DNA of 51,189 bases from Ruminococcaceae bacterium UBA2854 (lineage in GTDB: Bacteria; Bacillota; Clostridia; Oscillospirales; Acutalibacteraceae): contig DEFK01000044.1 of the NCBI GenBank assembly GCA_002350765.1, positions 1 to 51,189 on the forward strand, given 5' to 3'. Position numbers and translations under genes: made by a program. The first letter of the stretch is position 1. Every line of letters begins with the position of its first letter. The notes beneath the pieces were generated by a model, which saw only the letters and a program-made list of their open reading frames with translations, was not told where the DNA came from and did no database searches. This document shows positions 8,355 through 17,550 of this stretch, piece by piece.

Positions 8355-8835
8355 TTTTTTGCACTCCTTTAATTTTTTCTAAAAATGTAAAACTGTGTGG
8401 TAAAAGTTAATTCTAAGTGGATCAGTATTTTGTAATTATTAATGATTAAAGATTAACTTGATTTTTCACTTAAACTCAACTTACACCATAGTAGTGTCAA
8501 AAAGTCGGAAAAAAGTTTCAAAATTTTGCAAAAAAATTTATATTTGTCAAGTTGCACAAGTACAGTATACGATTTTTGTGCAAATCGCTAATACGCTTAT
8601 ACAAGAAAGGCGCGCTTTGCGCGCATTTCGCTACTCATCGCTCGTTGCTACGCAGTAGCAAACTGAGCGGAGAATATAAATTGTTTTTGCTTTATAGGAG
8701 TTTATGCTATTGCAATTATCAGTTACCCTGTAAAAAAGTTTATTGTTTTGCAGCGTTACAGAGCAATTTCCTATAAAGTAAATAAAAAACGCCGACGCAA
8801 TAAATTACATCGACGTTTATTATTCTATTTTAGAA
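8355..8835. other. Gene-free gap with strong plus-strand hairpins
   Basis: A promoter-like pair TTGTCA (8544-8549) and TATACG (8566-8571, 16-nt spacing) sits within an inverted repeat TTGCACAA/TTGTGCAA (8552-8559, 8576-8583). It is followed by GCGCGC-ttt-GCGCGC (8610-8624) and a compound hairpin at 8639-8669 (CGCTC, then TTGCTAC-gca-GTAGCAA, then GAGCG). No terminator T-run directly follows, and short ORFs here lack ribosome binding sites. It could encode a small RNA; it is otherwise unexplained. The alaS terminator closes the gap. Confidence 0.45.
8784..8817 (-). terminator. Terminator of alaS
   Basis: On the minus strand AACGTCGATG pairs with CGTCGGCGTT (two G-U pairs) around a loop and is followed by six T residues, just past the alaS stop. 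The stem resembles the rluB terminator. Confidence 0.85.
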
Positions 8836-11460
8836 TTATAAGCTTTCGCCTACAATATCTTTAACAGCGTTCAACGCCTCGTTAACCTTGGAAATGTCCT
8901 TAGCGCCCGCCATAGCCATATCGGGCTTACCGCCGCCGTTACCGCCCGTAAGCTGAGCGACAGCCTTAACAATCTTACCCGCGTTAAGTCCGAGCGCGAC
9001 AGCGTCCTTACCGCAAGCGCAGGCGAATGTACCCTTGCCGTCGGTAACTCCGCAAAGCACAACTACGGCTTTCTGATTCTTATCAAGACACATATTACAC
9101 ATATCTTTAAGCTGGTTACCCTGGATATCATTAAGCTTGGAAACCATTACACTAACGCCGTTAACATCCGCGGCAGACGAAAGGATACCTTCGAGCTTGG
9201 AAGCCGCGAGCTTATTTTTAAGCATTTCGATTTCTTTATCCTTAGCCTTTAGCTCCTCGGCAGCTCTCAGAACCGAAGTCATAATCTTTCTCGGGTCGTT
9301 AAGCTTAAACACGCCCGCTACATCTCCGATCAGATTAATCGCTCTGTTTATATAGGCAAGAACTCCGCTACCCGTAAGCGCCTCGATACGGCGTACTCCC
9401 GACGCGACAGAGCCCTCCTGGCGGATTTTGAAAAGTCCGAGCTTAGCGGTATTGTCAACGTGAGTACCTCCGCACAGCTCAACCGAGAAATCTCCCGCCT
9501 TAACTACACGTACAACATCGCCGTACTTCTCGCCGAAAAGCGCCATAGCGCCGAGCTTTTTAGCCTCGTCAATCGGCATCTCGCGGGTAATAACATCAAT
9601 TCCCTCGAATATCTTTTTATTAACGAGCCTTTCGGTTTCGATAAGCTCCTTAGCCGTCATAGCCTCGAAGTGGGTAAAGTCAAAACGTACTATCTCATCA
9701 GTAACAAGCTGACCTGCCTGCTCAACGTGAGTTCCTAATACCTCTCTTAAAGCCGCCTGCAAGAGATGAGCCGCGGTATGATTACGGCGTATGCTCTCGC
9801 GGCGCTCAACGTCGATAGAAAGCTTAACCTTATCGCCTACGGCAACCGCTCCGCTCTCAACCGAAACGCTGTGCAGAATTATACCGCCGTTGCCCTTTGT
9901 CGTATTATCAACGCTTACTTTAGCGTTATCGTTAGTAATATAGCCTGTATCGCCGATCTGTCCGCCCGATTCAGCGTAGAACGGGGTTTTACCCGTTACA
10001 ATAATCGCGCTCTCGCCCTCGGAAATGAGCTCTACACGCTCGCCGTCTTTAACTATAGCGAGTATTTCGTCCTCGGCGGTATAATCGGTATAGCCGACAA
10101 ACTCGGTCGGCTTGATATCGGATAAATCGGTTGTATCGGAAATCCAAGCGTCCGCGCCGACATCCTTACGAGCCTTACGGCTTCTTAATTTCTGCTCTTT
10201 AAGCAGTTCTCTGAAGCGTTCAACATTAACCTCTATTCCCGACTCCCTGGCGATTTCTTTCGTTAAGTCAATCGGGAAACCGAAAGTATCGTTAAGCTTA
10301 AACGCCTGCTCGCCCGTAATCTCTTTATCGGCTTTATCTAATATTGAATTGAGAAGCTCCATACCCTGCTCTATAGTACGGGCGAAGTTCTCCTCCTCAA
10401 CCCTGATAAGCTTAGTAATAAACTCCTGCTTTTCCCTGAGCTCGGGATAAGCGGACTCGTTTTCTTTAATAACTGTTTCGCATATTTTATAAAGGAAAGG
10501 TTTCTTATAACCTAATAAACGGCCATGACGCGCGGCTCTTCTTAAAAGACGTCTTAAAACGTAGCCTCTGCCCTCGTTGGAGGGCATAACTCCGTCAGAT
10601 ACCATAAAGGTTGTGGAACGGATATGGTCGGTAATAACTCGAAGCGAAATATCAGTCTTATCGCTTTCGCCGTAATTAACGCCGACAATCTCGCTTATAT
10701 GCTTCATAATATTCTGAACGGTATCGACAAGGAAAAGGTTATCTACGTTCTGCATTACGCACGCAAGACGTTCAAGTCCCATACCTGTATCAATATTCGG
10801 ATGTTCAAGCGGAGTGTAGTTATTATGTCCGTCATTATCGAACTGGGTAAATACGAGGTTCCATACCTCCATATAGCGGTCGCATTCACAGCCCACCTTA
10901 CAATCGGGTTTACCGCAGCCGTACTTCTCGCCTCTGTCATAGTAGATCTCCGAGCAAGGACCGCAGGGACCGCTTCCGTGCTCCCAGAAGTTATCGGCTT
11001 TACCGAGACGTACCATATGACTCTCCTCAACGCCTACCTGTTTAGTCCAGATATCGTAAGCCTCGTCGTCGTCCTGATAAACGGAAACATAGAGCTTATC
11101 GGTCGGTATTTCCAAAACCTCGGTAAAGAACTCCCACGCCCACGCGGTAGCCTCTTTCTTAAAATAGTCACCGAAAGAAAAGTTTCCGAGCATCTCGAAA
11201 TAAGTACCGTGGCGGTCGGTTTTACCAACCTCCTCGATATCGGGAGTACGGATACATTTCTGGCAGGTTGTTACTCTCGTTTTAGGCGGAGTAATCTCAC
11301 CCGTAAAGTATTTTTTCATCGGTGCCATACCGCTGTTTATAAGCAGAAGGCTGTTATCATTTTTAGGAATCAGCGGGAAAGAAGGAAGCCTTAAGCATCC
11401 TTTACTCTCCATAAATGATAAAAATTTCTCTCTCAGTTCGTTAAGACCTGTCCATTCCAT
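8836..11460 (-). CDS. alaS: Alanine-tRNA ligase
   Basis: Charges tRNA-Ala and edits misactivated serine and glycine. The 874 residues follow the bacterial order: class II catalytic core (FLSFMESKGCLRLPSFPLIP, then TCQKCIRTPDIEEVGKT), tRNA-binding region, editing domain with HTAAHLLQ (561-565) and CGGTH (663-667) zinc ligands preceded by AESGGQ (496-501), and a C-terminal coiled coil plus C-Ala domain (GGNGGGKPDMA near the end). The ATG at 11460 is preceded by GAGGAG at 12-nt spacing, which lies in the head of a dispersed repeat copy. No T-box leader is recognisable in the 323-nt upstream gap. Confidence 0.97.
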   Translation of the reverse strand: MEWTGLNELREKFLSFMESKGCLRLPSFPLIPKNDNSLLLINSGMAPMKKYFTGEITPPKTRVTTCQKCIRTPDIEEVGKTDRHGTYFEMLGNFSFGDYFKKEATAWAWEFFTEVLEIPTDKLYVSVYQDDDEAYDIWTKQVGVEESHMVRLGKADNFWEHGSGPCGPCSEIYYDRGEKYGCGKPDCKVGCECDRYMEVWNLVFTQFDNDGHNNYTPLEHPNIDTGMGLERLACVMQNVDNLFLVDTVQNIMKHISEIVGVNYGESDKTDISLRVITDHIRSTTFMVSDGVMPSNEGRGYVLRRLLRRAARHGRLLGYKKPFLYKICETVIKENESAYPELREKQEFITKLIRVEEENFARTIEQGMELLNSILDKADKEITGEQAFKLNDTFGFPIDLTKEIARESGIEVNVERFRELLKEQKLRSRKARKDVGADAWISDTTDLSDIKPTEFVGYTDYTAEDEILAIVKDGERVELISEGESAIIVTGKTPFYAESGGQIGDTGYITNDNAKVSVDNTTKGNGGIILHSVSVESGAVAVGDKVKLSIDVERRESIRRNHTAAHLLQAALREVLGTHVEQAGQLVTDEIVRFDFTHFEAMTAKELIETERLVNKKIFEGIDVITREMPIDEAKKLGAMALFGEKYGDVVRVVKAGDFSVELCGGTHVDNTAKLGLFKIRQEGSVASGVRRIEALTGSGVLAYINRAINLIGDVAGVFKLNDPRKIMTSVLRAAEELKAKDKEIEMLKNKLAASKLEGILSSAADVNGVSVMVSKLNDIQGNQLKDMCNMCLDKNQKAVVVLCGVTDGKGTFACACGKDAVALGLNAGKIVKAVAQLTGGNGGGKPDMAMAGAKDISKVNEALNAVKDIVGESL

Positions 11461-11783
11461 TATTTTTCATTCTCCTCGTCAAGTTTTTTCGTTCCTGTTT
11501 TAAATGTGATATCCCCCGCACCAAATAATTACTATCAAGTTTTGGATATAGAGGATAAGTTCATCTTTTTATCTTTTTTTAAATCCGCCGTTAATAAAGC
11601 TTTGATTGAAAGAAAAGCGTTTCCAAAGGCGGCTTTGGCACCGACAGCTTGTCGGCGTGGACGTTCCTTTCTGAAAATTCATATCCCCTGTACGTTTAAT
11701 ATCCTATGAAGTTTTGGATAAAGAGGATACGTTCATCTATATATTATTTTAACTTTTACTTTTTAACTTTTACCTTTTAACTC
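11461..11783. repeat. Gene-free gap: two dispersed repeat copies and a CCGCC/GGCGG element
   Basis: Copies of the GTTTTGGATA repeat lie at about 11474-11556 and 11655-11737. Between them is a CCGCCGTTA ... AAAGGCGG element (11585-11632), also seen at 34931 and 36808, followed by a perfect CCGACA-gct-TGTCGG hairpin (11641-11655). A run of heptamer-like repeats (TTTTAACTTTTACC type, about 11745-11800) continues into the 3' end of the U32 gene. Nothing coding is seen. Confidence 0.75.
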
Positions 11784-12995
11784 TTACCTCTTAACTCTTA
11801 TAACGCTTCCCTCGGGCACTTCCTTATCGGTCGTCATAAAGAGCCTTTCCTTAGCGTGGGGAGCGCTTTCGACCTCGTCGCCGTTTTCATTAACGAGCTT
11901 TTGACATACCGTATTAAACGGTACTCCCCCAGGCGGAAGGACATCCAGCGTATCGCCCGTATAGAACTTATTTCTCTGGGTTATCTCGCAGCTAAACCCG
12001 TTATTCTTTTCGCAAAACGCGACAACGTCGTAATGCCTTATATAACCGCCGTTGCCCGTTACCTGTCCCGGCTCGTGTCCGAAATAAAAGCCCGTATTAT
12101 ATTCGCGATGGCTTATTTTTTCGGTTTCTTCCTTTATCCAATCGGGCAATATAAAGCCCTCGGGATTATTAAAATACTCGTCGATCGCATGGCGGTAGGC
12201 GTTAGTAACAACCGCTACATAATAGCTCGACTTAGCCCTGCCCTCGATTTTAAAGCTCGATATTCCCGCCTTAACAAGCTCGGGAATATGCTCTATCATA
12301 CACAAGTCACGCGAGTTATAAAGGAAAGTTCCCTTATCGTTTTCCTCAACAGGAAAAAACTGGCCCTCACGGTTTTCTTCGAAAAGGTGGTACTTCCATC
12401 TGCACGGCTGGGCACAGTCGCCGCGGTTGGCGTCACGTCCCGTCATATAGCTCGAGATAAGACACCTTCCCGAAAACGATACGCACATCGCGCCGTGTAC
12501 AAAACACTCAATCTCGAGCTCCTTAGGAGTTTTCGCCCTTAAAGACGTTATCTCCTCCAGGCTCAGCTCTCGCGCGAGCACAACTCTTTCAGCGCCCATA
12601 TTATAGAGCGTATTCGCAGTTAAATGGTTAGTGACTCCCGCTTGTGTTGAAACGTGCAGAGCGACACTCGGAGCGTATTTTTTACAAAGATCCATTACTC
12701 CGACATCAGCTACGATAAACGCGTCAACTCCCGCGTCCTCGGCAAATTCGAGGAAAGCGGGAAGTCTTTCCACCTCATAATCACGAGGCAGCGTATTGCA
12801 GGTAAGATGTACCTTAACATTATTATTATGAGCGTATTCACACGCTTTTTTTAACTGTTCGTTGTCAAAATTCGCCGAAGCGGTTCTCATACCGAACTCT
12901 TTGCCCGCAAGGAAAACCGCGTCCGCGCCGAAGCTGACCGCCGAATTAAGACACTCGAAATCGCCCGCGGGCGATAACAATTCAGGTTTTTGCAT
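11784..12995 (-). CDS. trhP: Peptidase U32 family protein, TrhP/YrrO-like
   Basis: U32 proteins once called collagenases; the TrhP branch (E. coli YegQ, Bacillus YrrN/YrrO) is needed for prephenate-dependent 5-hydroxyuridine in tRNA wobble positions. The U32 signature is clear: ELLSPAGDFECLNSAVSFGADAVFLAG at the N-terminus, ECFVHGAMCVSFSGRCLISSYMTGRDANRGDCAQPCRW with the conserved cysteines near residues 170-200, and ISSFKIEGRAKSSYYVA. It has 403 residues. It follows mltG by 20 nt, the order seen around mltG-yrrNO in Bacillus. The last four sense codons (RVKR) lie inside a tandem-repeat tract. The family is certain; the tRNA role is inferred. Confidence 0.85.
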   Translation of the reverse strand: MQKPELLSPAGDFECLNSAVSFGADAVFLAGKEFGMRTASANFDNEQLKKACEYAHNNNVKVHLTCNTLPRDYEVERLPAFLEFAEDAGVDAFIVADVGVMDLCKKYAPSVALHVSTQAGVTNHLTANTLYNMGAERVVLARELSLEEITSLRAKTPKELEIECFVHGAMCVSFSGRCLISSYMTGRDANRGDCAQPCRWKYHLFEENREGQFFPVEENDKGTFLYNSRDLCMIEHIPELVKAGISSFKIEGRAKSSYYVAVVTNAYRHAIDEYFNNPEGFILPDWIKEETEKISHREYNTGFYFGHEPGQVTGNGGYIRHYDVVAFCEKNNGFSCEITQRNKFYTGDTLDVLPPGGVPFNTVCQKLVNENGDEVESAPHAKERLFMTTDKEVPEGSVIRVKR

Positions 12996-13015
12996 ATTAT
13001 GCCTTCTGACTTTTA

Positions 13016-14383
13016 TTAATTTCCTTTTGCTCTTTGGAGATTCAAGTTCTGCTCATACAGAGTAGAAGCGTAGTAAGGCGTTCCGTTCTTAGCATGGCAG
13101 AAGTACAGATAACTGGTATCTTCGGGATAAATCGCCGCCATAATCGCGTTCATACCCGGGTTACAGATAGGTCCGGGCGGAAGTCCCGTAATTTTATATG
13201 TATTGTACTTACTCTTAAACGTCTTTCTGCTCGCTTTCGGAATCTTCTTCTTACTTCTGAACGGATAGTATTTCGTCGAGTCAAGACTGAGCTTTCTTAC
13301 GCCGACGTTAATATCAGCCTCAAGACGGTTATGTAAAACCGAACTGATTATATACATATCGTCCTCATTAGCCGCCTCAGCCTGGATTATAGAAGCCATT
13401 GTTAAAATCTGCTGTAAGGAATACTTACTTTCTTTCGACAGCTTCTTAACATTAACGGCTTTTTCATAACCCTCAACATTCTGGTTCTCGTAAATTCTTT
13501 CCTCGTAGTCGTTGAGCATTCTTGTAATCGTAAGCTTCGGATCCTCGTTATGGTAGCACTCGTACGTATCGGGGAAAAGATAACCCTCCAGCTTATAGTA
13601 ACGCTTATCCGCGTTTTTGATATTCTTTATAAACTCGTAGTCCTCGTCAAAATAATCGGAATTGCACAGCTTTAAAAATTCCTTTGTATTGGAAATAACA
13701 TCCTTTTTGTAAAGCATTGCGGCAATCTCGCGGACATTCATACCCTCGGGAACAGTTATCTTGATTATATCGGTACGGTTGGACATCGACTGCAGGTAAT
13801 TCACTATAGCCTCGTAGTCCATATTGGTTTTCATATTAAAAGTACCCTGGGTAAAGCTGTCGGCGTTCCTTGTAATTGTAGAATAAATGTTGAAGAACAT
13901 TTCCTCTTTAATAACGCCCTTTTCCCAAAGTGCCTTAGTAACGTCGGCCATCGAGGGATTTTCGGGAATTTCAACCGTAACCTTATTCTCCTCGGTTCTG
14001 TTCATAGCGAGCATATCGTTTACGCCTATAAGCAAAAACATCGCGAGCATTATTCCGACAAGCGCGACGGAAGTCCACCAGATTATCCTGAATCGGCGTG
14101 TATTCTGGTGGTCGGCGTATTTCATCTGGCGTTTTTCCTCGCGTTTCTCACGCTTACGAATATTGCGTGAATTACGCTTCATCTGCTCACGAACATCATC
14201 ATCAGAATAAGAGTTGATAGTCATCGGGCTCTCGTCATCGTAATTATCCATATCACGATAATCGTCACCGACAGCAAGGTCGTCATCCTTTATGTTTAGA
14301 TGAAAACGCTCAACCTTTTTTCTTCTCATTTCATTTACTTCGTTTTGCTCTTGTTGATCGTAAGAATTATTATCGTAGTCCAT
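13016..14383 (-). CDS. mltG: Endolytic murein transglycosylase MltG
   Basis: Membrane-bound lytic transglycosylase that cleaves nascent glycan strands. The N-terminal 97 residues are charged, cytoplasmic and longer than in E. coli; a transmembrane helix spans about 98-120; a LysM-like subdomain (VPEGMNVREIAAML, about 211-224) precedes the YceG core. The catalytic glutamate is expected at Glu336 in ASIIQAEA, followed by VLHNRL and the usual C-terminal TGLPPGPICNPGMNAIMAAI. It has 455 residues. It lies between 5-formyl-THF cyclo-ligase (10 nt upstream) and the U32 gene. Confidence 0.94.
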   Translation of the reverse strand: MDYDNNSYDQQEQNEVNEMRRKKVERFHLNIKDDDLAVGDDYRDMDNYDDESPMTINSYSDDDVREQMKRNSRNIRKREKREEKRQMKYADHQNTRRFRIIWWTSVALVGIMLAMFLLIGVNDMLAMNRTEENKVTVEIPENPSMADVTKALWEKGVIKEEMFFNIYSTITRNADSFTQGTFNMKTNMDYEAIVNYLQSMSNRTDIIKITVPEGMNVREIAAMLYKKDVISNTKEFLKLCNSDYFDEDYEFIKNIKNADKRYYKLEGYLFPDTYECYHNEDPKLTITRMLNDYEERIYENQNVEGYEKAVNVKKLSKESKYSLQQILTMASIIQAEAANEDDMYIISSVLHNRLEADINVGVRKLSLDSTKYYPFRSKKKIPKASRKTFKSKYNTYKITGLPPGPICNPGMNAIMAAIYPEDTSYLYFCHAKNGTPYYASTLYEQNLNLQRAKGN

Positions 14384-14393
14384 AATTCTCCCC

Positions 14394-14966
14394 TTATTTC
14401 AGAGTGTATTTATCTGTGATAACCATATCAATAGGCTTGTCATAATATCCGAGCGGAAGCTCGTTTTCAATACAGGCGGAATAGCATATTCCGATTGTTA
14501 CGCCCTTATACTTTGAAATATAGCGGTCGTAATATCCCTTACCGAAGCCTAAGCGGTAGCCTTGCCTGTCGAACACCAGCCCAGGCACAATCATAATATC
14601 GGCGGTTTCGGCTTTTTCGCATTTTAAAACGTCGGGCTCGAGCAGTCCGTAAAAGCCTTTTTTAAGGTCGCTAAACCCGTTTATAAAGTAAAACTCTATA
14701 GTGGTAGTTTCGGGATCGCAAAGCGGAACGGCAACCCTTTTACCCGAGTTCAGAGCGTTCATAATAATCGGCTCGGTATTTATTTCTATCCCCTTGGACA
14801 CAAAGGCAAAAAGCGTTTCGGCGTTTTTATACTCCGAAAGCTCAAACAGCCTTTCGGCGATTTTTTTATCACACTCGGCTTTTTTATCCTCGGGAAATCG
14901 TTCTCTAAGCTTTTTATACTTAGCGCGAAGCTCGATTTTTCGCTGTCTTAGGTTTTTTACGGGCAT
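14394..14966 (-). CDS. 5-formyltetrahydrofolate cyclo-ligase
   Basis: ATP-dependent enzyme (MTHFS/YgfA family) that converts 5-formyl-THF to 5,10-methenyl-THF, salvaging a dead-end folate. The nucleotide-binding and substrate region LGFGKGYYDRY is intact, as are KRVAVPLCDPE and DIMIVPGLVFD. I place the start at the ATG at 14966 (MPVKNLRQRK), giving 190 residues as usual; the frame is open 27 codons further upstream but that part overlaps the DJ-1 gene in another frame and looks non-homologous. The start overlaps the DJ-1 gene's end by 10 nt, implying coupling. Confidence 0.92.
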   Translation of the reverse strand: MPVKNLRQRKIELRAKYKKLRERFPEDKKAECDKKIAERLFELSEYKNAETLFAFVSKGIEINTEPIIMNALNSGKRVAVPLCDPETTTIEFYFINGFSDLKKGFYGLLEPDVLKCEKAETADIMIVPGLVFDRQGYRLGFGKGYYDRYISKYKGVTIGICYSACIENELPLGYYDKPIDMVITDKYTLK

Positions 14967-15496
14967 TGCATTGTACTGCTTACGTGGTTGGCAACTTCCT
15001 TTGAGCAAAGGCTCTCGGCGATTAAAAGCCCGAACGGAATCGTACAACCCGCGCCCTTACCCGTGATAACCTTTCCGTCACGCACGGCGGGTTCACCCGT
15101 ATAATTAACCTTATCCTCGGCAACCTCGCAGCCTGGGAAGCAGGTAGCGTTTTTGCCGTTAAGAATACCCTTCTTGGCGAGTATTGACGGCGCGGCGCAA
15201 ATCGCGCAGATATACTTATCGTTATCTAAAGCGAAGTCGAGAACTCCGTCAACAAACTTAGAGCTACCTAAGTTTTTAGTACCGTCAAGTCCGCCGGGTA
15301 AAATAACCGCGTCAAGACGGTCGAGCTCAACCTCGTCGGGCGAGATATCGGCTTCAACTTTTATCTTACAGGAAGCGGTAACTTCTTTGCCCGTAACTCC
15401 GACAGTAAGCAAATCAACCTTTGCTCTGCGTAAAACGTCAACGGTAGTAAGCGCCTCCGTAACCTCAAATCCATCAGCAAGCATTAAATAAACCAT
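14957..15496 (-). CDS. DJ-1/PfpI family protein (YajL/ThiJ-like)
   Basis: Flavodoxin-like DJ-1 superfamily protein; characterised members are protein/nucleotide deglycases or stress proteins, but substrate assignments are debated. Conserved features are GFEVTEA (Glu11), ILPGG (about 65-69) and the nucleophile elbow AICAAP (Cys100), then GKNATCFPG and VRDGKVITGKG. I start at the ATG at 15496 (MVYLMLADG), giving 179 residues. An in-frame upstream ATG (15523) lies inside a dispersed repeat and would add nine repeat-derived residues. The repeat's head abuts this start codon. Confidence 0.9.
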   Translation of the reverse strand: MVYLMLADGFEVTEALTTVDVLRRAKVDLLTVGVTGKEVTASCKIKVEADISPDEVELDRLDAVILPGGLDGTKNLGSSKFVDGVLDFALDNDKYICAICAAPSILAKKGILNGKNATCFPGCEVAEDKVNYTGEPAVRDGKVITGKGAGCTIPFGLLIAESLCSKEVANHVSSTMQCP

Positions 15497-15857
15497 TTTT
15501 ATTGTCCACGTCAGTCCGTGCATTCCCTATCTGATATGTCATATCCCCCGCGCCTCAGACGCTTTATCAAGTTTTGGATACATTGGATAGGTTCTGCGTT
15601 ATGGTGTAATAAGTGGACGCTCCTTTCTAAAGTTTTTACATCCTCCCGTACCTCATATTCATTATGAAGTTTTGGATAAAGAGGATACGTTCATCTATTT
15701 AGTTCTCAGTATACAGTTCTCAGTTCTCAGTATTTCTTGTTTTACGACAAATCTAATCAATATTTATACGGTCGGGACAATATGTATTAGACTAATTCAA
15801 TTCTGTCTGCTCGACCGCAACTGAGAACTGACTACTGAAAACTGACTACTATTTAAC
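15497..15857. repeat. Gene-free gap: two dispersed repeats and a GTCGGG-core hairpin element
   Basis: Dispersed repeat copies lie at about 15507-15596 (head hairpin CACG ... CGTG beside the DJ-1 gene start) and 15611-15698. Positions 15700-15850 repeat the design of 4457-4607: heptamer-like AGTTCTCAG runs on the left, their complements CTGAGAACTGACTACTGA on the right, and GTCGGGAC (15771-15778) facing GACCG (15813-15817). No coding capacity is seen. Confidence 0.78.
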
Positions 15858-16670
15858 TTATTCCAGCGCAAGTCCCAGATATACGCTTTCGGGATTATAT
15901 CCCGTAATCGACTTCATCATAGCATAGCGCTCAGTCTTACCGTTAAAAAACTTCTGATTCGGCGAAAGGTGGAATTTAAACTTTTCATTCTTAAATTCCG
16001 AGAGCAGATCGGTTATAAGATATCCCGCGTTACGTTCGTCGCATATAAGCTCCGAAACATAACAGAACTCTCCCTCGTCATACGCTACGGCATATCCGAA
16101 ATTATTCTTTATTATTTTCGCCCCGTAAAGAGCGTTGTATTCAAAAGCGTAATTTATGAAATCATTATTCCAAAAAAGAAAATTATCTTTCAGAGCCCTA
16201 TTCCTTATACCGCAGTATCCGCCGACAACAAGCTCATTTATCTCGTATGGCTTAGCCATAGCCTCCAGCTCCTGTCTGCTTAATTCGGCACTAACACAAC
16301 TAAGCTCTTTAAACCCGAGCTTCGCGTAATATTCATAAAGCGAATCGCTCGCGGGAAGCGTTATACAAACCTCCTGAGCCGTAATCGAAAGCGCATAGTG
16401 AATAAGCCCTTTCATAATACCCGCGCCCCTGAACTCATCCTTGGTGGCGGCGGCGTAGAGATACCCCGCCTTACGGGTGTTTAAGGTGGTCGGGATAATA
16501 TAAACCATCGCGATAAGCTCGTCGCCCTCATAGCAAACGTAGCAGATCTCAGGTTTAAAAATTCTTTTAAAGAATAATTCTAACGCTTCATCATTTTCAT
16601 TGAAAACGTCTTTAAATAATTCTTTTAAAGAATTAATATCCTTTTCCTCGGAGATTCTAAGCTTTATCAT
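15858..16670 (-). CDS. GNAT family N-acetyltransferase
   Basis: Acetyl-CoA-dependent N-acetyltransferase fold. The N-terminal half shows the GNAT pattern: ICYVCYEGDELIAMVYIIP (strands 2-4), then GYLYAAATKDEFRGAGIMKGLIHYAL with the acetyl-CoA loop (K/RGxGxxxxL-like DEFRGAGIMKGL), and YYAKLGF near residue 115. The remaining 150 residues form a second region typical of Clostridial two-part GNATs. Its start overlaps the 3' end of the DUF2156 gene by 14 nt, so the two are coupled and perhaps work together. The substrate is unknown. Confidence 0.85.
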   Translation of the reverse strand: MIKLRISEEKDINSLKELFKDVFNENDEALELFFKRIFKPEICYVCYEGDELIAMVYIIPTTLNTRKAGYLYAAATKDEFRGAGIMKGLIHYALSITAQEVCITLPASDSLYEYYAKLGFKELSCVSAELSRQELEAMAKPYEINELVVGGYCGIRNRALKDNFLFWNNDFINYAFEYNALYGAKIIKNNFGYAVAYDEGEFCYVSELICDERNAGYLITDLLSEFKNEKFKFHLSPNQKFFNGKTERYAMMKSITGYNPESVYLGLALE

Positions 16671-17550
16671 TTTTAACCCCCGAATAACGCTTTAATATTA
16701 CGATAGGATGATACGAAAGCTTCGCCTGTTTAAGCGATTCTATACCCATATCCTCCTCGCGGTTAATAAACTCGAATCCGACTAAGGTTTTAACGAATTC
16801 GTTATTTATCTTCGAATACACGCCGTCATATTTAACCAGCGCTTTCTCGAAAATAACGTCAAAGGTCTTTTTATTTATCTCACAGCCCATAGTCATAGCC
16901 GCGGGCTCGTCGTCAACATAAAGTATACCGCCGTGTAAATTCAGCTTTTCGTAATTATCAAGCGCCTCCGAGATCGCCTTATACTCCTCGTTGGTATACG
17001 GATTAATTTCCCTGTCCTTACACCATTGCTCGGCTACCCTAAGCGCGTCGCGCTTATTATTCTTATTGATAAAAACAAAACTCCAATTCGGATATGTGCG
17101 GTTAAATTTTGAAATATGATTTCTTTTAGCGTGGAACCGTTTTCCGGGAAGCAGGCTTAAATCGTAGTTGCGGTAAATATAATCCTCGTCGCCTAATAAT
17201 TCTTTAAAAGAAAATTTATATCCCGTGATTTCGACCAGCTTCTGCTTCTGGGCGGAAGTAAGCATAACAAAATTGGCTTCCACCGAGCGCTGTTTAGCGT
17301 CATTAAAAATCTCGGCGATAACCGAAGTCGGATCTCCCTCGCCAATCGGAAAGCTATAGCCCCACGGCTTTCCGTCCCTAAAATACGCGAGTACAAAAAA
17401 GCCGTTATATATACATATTCTTATATCATATTTATTTCTCCATATGAAGATGTTTGCCGTTGAGCAATCACAGCCCATAGTGCCGTAATTCTCGCAAATT
17501 TTTCTAATATAAGGCAAATCATCAAGCACAGGCTTTTTAAAATCAAACAT
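16657..17550 (-). CDS. DUF2156 protein (MprF C-terminal-like)
   Basis: 297 residues of DUF2156, the soluble double-GNAT fold found in the catalytic part of phosphatidylglycerol lysyltransferase. Diagnostic stretches are NYGTMGCDCSTANIFIWRNKY near the N-terminus, KRFHAKRNHISKFNRTYPNW (about 137-156), and GGILYVDDEPAAMTMGCEIN. No membrane segments are present, so it is not a complete MprF; stand-alone DUF2156 proteins lack an agreed substrate. The start abuts the head of a dispersed repeat copy (17557 onward). It precedes and overlaps the GNAT gene. Confidence 0.86.
   Translation of the reverse strand: MFDFKKPVLDDLPYIRKICENYGTMGCDCSTANIFIWRNKYDIRICIYNGFFVLAYFRDGKPWGYSFPIGEGDPTSVIAEIFNDAKQRSVEANFVMLTSAQKQKLVEITGYKFSFKELLGDEDYIYRNYDLSLLPGKRFHAKRNHISKFNRTYPNWSFVFINKNNKRDALRVAEQWCKDREINPYTNEEYKAISEALDNYEKLNLHGGILYVDDEPAAMTMGCEINKKTFDVIFEKALVKYDGVYSKINNEFVKTLVGFEFINREEDMGIESLKQAKLSYHPIVILKRYSGVKNDKA

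Noticed and set aside
8458..8776. Two short plus-strand frames before alaS
   Set aside because: They lack ribosome binding sites, overlap each other and span strong hairpins; no protein-like composition.
10624..11394. Long open frame on plus (256 codons) inside alaS
   Set aside because: It is antisense to the conserved catalytic core of alaS and has no ribosome binding site or recognisable protein features.
11461..11783. Possible T-box leader of alaS
   Set aside because: No T-box core or terminator/antiterminator pair is visible; the gap is filled by dispersed repeats.
15497..15523. Nine-residue N-terminal extension of the DJ-1 protein
   Set aside because: The extension is encoded by the head of a dispersed repeat; the family's first strand begins at the ATG at 15496.
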